In this document: positions 6,131 through 7,605 of the stretch, piece after piece
Layout: every line of letters starts with the position of its first letter
How positions within the stretch are numbered: position 1 is the first letter of the stretch
From: Planctomycetota bacterium
GTDB taxonomy: Bacteria > Planctomycetota > PUPC01
Direction: 5' to 3'
NCBI GenBank assembly: GCA_003559755.1
Contig: PWKM01000200.1
Span: 1-7,605, forward strand
DNA length: 7,605 bases
The notes under the pieces: generated by a model
Told to the model about the DNA's origin: nothing
What the model saw: the letters and a program-made list of their open reading frames with translations, nothing else
Databases searched by the model: none
Position numbers and translations under genes: made by a program

Positions 6131-7605
6131 ATGGATTGCACCAGCCGCAGACCGTTACGAACCCGAATGACATCCCTCGGCCACACCGCCATCTGCCTGC
6201 TTGCCTTGCTGTGCATGGCGGGCCTGGCTGGAGCAGGCACGAACGTCCGGGACTTCTCCGTTGACCGCCAGGAAGTCTTCGAGTTCACCCGCAAGCCGGA
6301 AGTCGCCCGTGACGGGGATCGAGTCACGATCTCTTTCGAGAGCAAGGGCTTCTGCGACGTCACCGTGGTCATTGAAGATGCCGGCGGCCAAATCATCCGG
6401 CACCTGGCCAGCGGGGTGCTCGGCCCCAACGCACCCGAGCCGTTCCAGCAGAACTCCAGGCGACAGGAGATAATCTGGGACGGCAAGAACGACGCCGGGG
6501 CTTACGTCGACGACCTCGAGAACGTCAACGTCCGCGTCTCGCTGGGCCTGAAGCCGCAGTTCGAGCGTACTCTGTTCTGGCATCCGGGCAAACACAGTTC
6601 GCAGCGGAACCCCAGCGGTTTCTCCGGCCAGCAGCTATCCTTTGCCCCCGCAGAGGACGGGGTGTTTGTGTTCGACAGCGGACATGGCGTGGACCACGTT
6701 CGCCTGTTCGACCGGGAGGGAAACTATGTCCGCACGGTCTATCCCTTCCCCTCCGACAAGATCGGTGATGTCGAAGGGTTGATCTACCACCGCTTCCCCG
6801 ACGGCGTTGAGCTTCCGATCAAACCCAACTGGCTCCAGACAACCCTCCTGATGAGCGGAAGTAACTGCCTGCACCCGACTTACCGCGACGGGCAATACCG
6901 GGGAATCCAGACCAAGGGCGTTGGCTACGGGGGGATTCTGGGCGCAGCGGGCGACGACCTTGTGGTCGCCGGAGATCGGATGGCCCTGATCGGATATCGC
7001 GTGAGCCGGTTCGCCACCGACGGGACCAGCGGCGGAGTGAATCTCCACGGCCCGTCAGTGACACTCCGTAGCGAACAGCCGTGGTGGCAGCCGCACACCG
7101 GCCACCGCAGCGAAGACGCCCTGTCCGAACTCCGCCCCAAGCGGGCCGCCATCAGCCCCGACGGCCGATGGCTCTACCTCGCCCGCTACAACGAGACGTT
7201 CCTCGGCCACCGGGGGACGGTGCTCTGGCAGCATACGGTCCGGCGCACGGCCTACGACGGCAATGACGAGCCGGAACGGTTCGCCGGAACACCCGATCCG
7301 GGGGATGCCGACGGCCGGTTCAACATGCCAGCCGATGTCGCCTGCGACCCGGAAGGCCGCGTATATGTCGCCGATCACTTGAACGACCGGGTACAGGTCT
7401 TCGACGCCGACGGGCAGCACCTCCGAAACATCTCGGTCCGGCGTCCCACCGAGATCAACATCCACCACGAGACCGGCGAGATGCTCGTCTTCTCCTGGGG
7501 CATGGCCCTGTCGATACAGTACAACGGGTCGGCGAATCTGTCCGTGCGACAGGGCAACTATGACCGCAGCCGGTTCTTCCAGTTGACCCGGTTCTCGCCG
7601 CTCGA
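6131..7605 (+). CDS. Large secreted FlgD-like Ig plus NHL propeller protein, copy D (N-terminal part only)
   Basis: The reading frame is open from ATG 6131 to the right edge (491 complete codons) and continues outside the window. Residues 1-36 form a long signal peptide, with an arginine-bearing n-region (MDCTSRRPLRTR) and a core AICLLALLCMAGLAGA. The two arginines are followed by PL rather than by the Tat consensus, so Sec export is more likely. Residues 56-146 are the FlgD-like Ig domain (EIIWDGKNDAGAYV), about 76% identical to copy B over 100 residues. Propeller blades follow, with a canonical NHL repeat near 393-425 (MPADVACDPEGRVYVADHLN then DRVQVF). Two regions differ most from copy B, residues 258-335 and 457-480. 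It starts 3 nt after the remnant's stop and probably belongs to the same transcript as its left neighbours. Function is unknown, as for copy B. The missing half would be expected to contain the GCxCPNARF motif and end blades. Confidence 0.88.
   Translation, partial: MDCTSRRPLRTRMTSLGHTAICLLALLCMAGLAGAGTNVRDFSVDRQEVFEFTRKPEVARDGDRVTISFESKGFCDVTVVIEDAGGQIIRHLASGVLGPNAPEPFQQNSRRQEIIWDGKNDAGAYVDDLENVNVRVSLGLKPQFERTLFWHPGKHSSQRNPSGFSGQQLSFAPAEDGVFVFDSGHGVDHVRLFDREGNYVRTVYPFPSDKIGDVEGLIYHRFPDGVELPIKPNWLQTTLLMSGSNCLHPTYRDGQYRGIQTKGVGYGGILGAAGDDLVVAGDRMALIGYRVSRFATDGTSGGVNLHGPSVTLRSEQPWWQPHTGHRSEDALSELRPKRAAISPDGRWLYLARYNETFLGHRGTVLWQHTVRRTAYDGNDEPERFAGTPDPGDADGRFNMPADVACDPEGRVYVADHLNDRVQVFDADGQHLRNISVRRPTEINIHHETGEMLVFSWGMALSIQYNGSANLSVRQGNYDRSRFFQLTRFSPL

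Noticed and set aside
5925..6170. Small frame starting MIIGGKLPIIRL, with a hydrophobic beginning
   Set aside because: It overlaps the remnant in another frame and runs into copy D. The part after the first 25 residues is serine/threonine-rich shadow of the remnant's coding sequence.
1..7605. Mobile elements, CRISPR arrays, tRNA or rRNA
   Set aside because: No transposase or integrase motifs, no regularly spaced short repeats, and no recognisable RNA genes. The repeats present are paralogous coding sequences.

Overview
The window is part of a tandem array of secreted, repeat-rich beta-propeller genes, all on the + strand. The DNA is GC-rich, with strong G/C bias at third codon positions. The proteins carry Sec-type signal peptides followed by propeller blades of NHL or Kelch-like character. 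Arrays of such large NHL proteins, with FlgD-like Ig domains, are familiar from Planctomycetota and related PVC bacteria. I consider that origin likely, but it is an inference: no rRNA, tRNA or housekeeping marker is present.

Layout from left to right: (1) positions 1-611, the C-terminal 202 codons of a large NHL-type protein (copy A) that begins upstream; (2) 636-1721 and 1769-2878, two paralogous secreted proteins of 361 and 369 residues, each with about six Kelch-like blade repeats and an acidic tail; (3) 2977-5910, a complete large NHL protein of 977 residues (copy B) whose C-terminus is nearly the same as copy A; (4) 5911-6130, a short gap holding a strong hairpin and a C-terminal stub of a third large paralog (copy C, a pseudogene remnant); (5) 6131-7605, the first 491 residues of another large paralog (copy D) that runs off the right edge. 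No gene lies on the - strand; the long - strand reading frames are shadows of the coding bias.

Four of the five intact or partial genes follow their neighbour by short gaps (24, 47 and 98 nt, with copy D starting 3 nt after the stop of the remnant), so the array is probably transcribed as one or two units. Three starts share the same layout, a Shine-Dalgarno core followed by exactly 6 nt and then ATG. A possible promoter with two 11-12 nt direct repeats sits before copy B.

The main point of interest is the evolution of the locus. Copies A and B are about 89% identical in DNA over a 53-codon stretch of the tail, mostly with silent changes. Copies B and D are about 76% identical in protein over their Ig-like domain but diverge in certain loops. 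A third large copy survives only as its last 40 or so codons, which now carry the ribosome binding site of copy D. The proteins' substrate or partner cannot be read from the sequence. No catalytic domain is recognisable, and a structural, binding or cell-surface role is the most that can be inferred.
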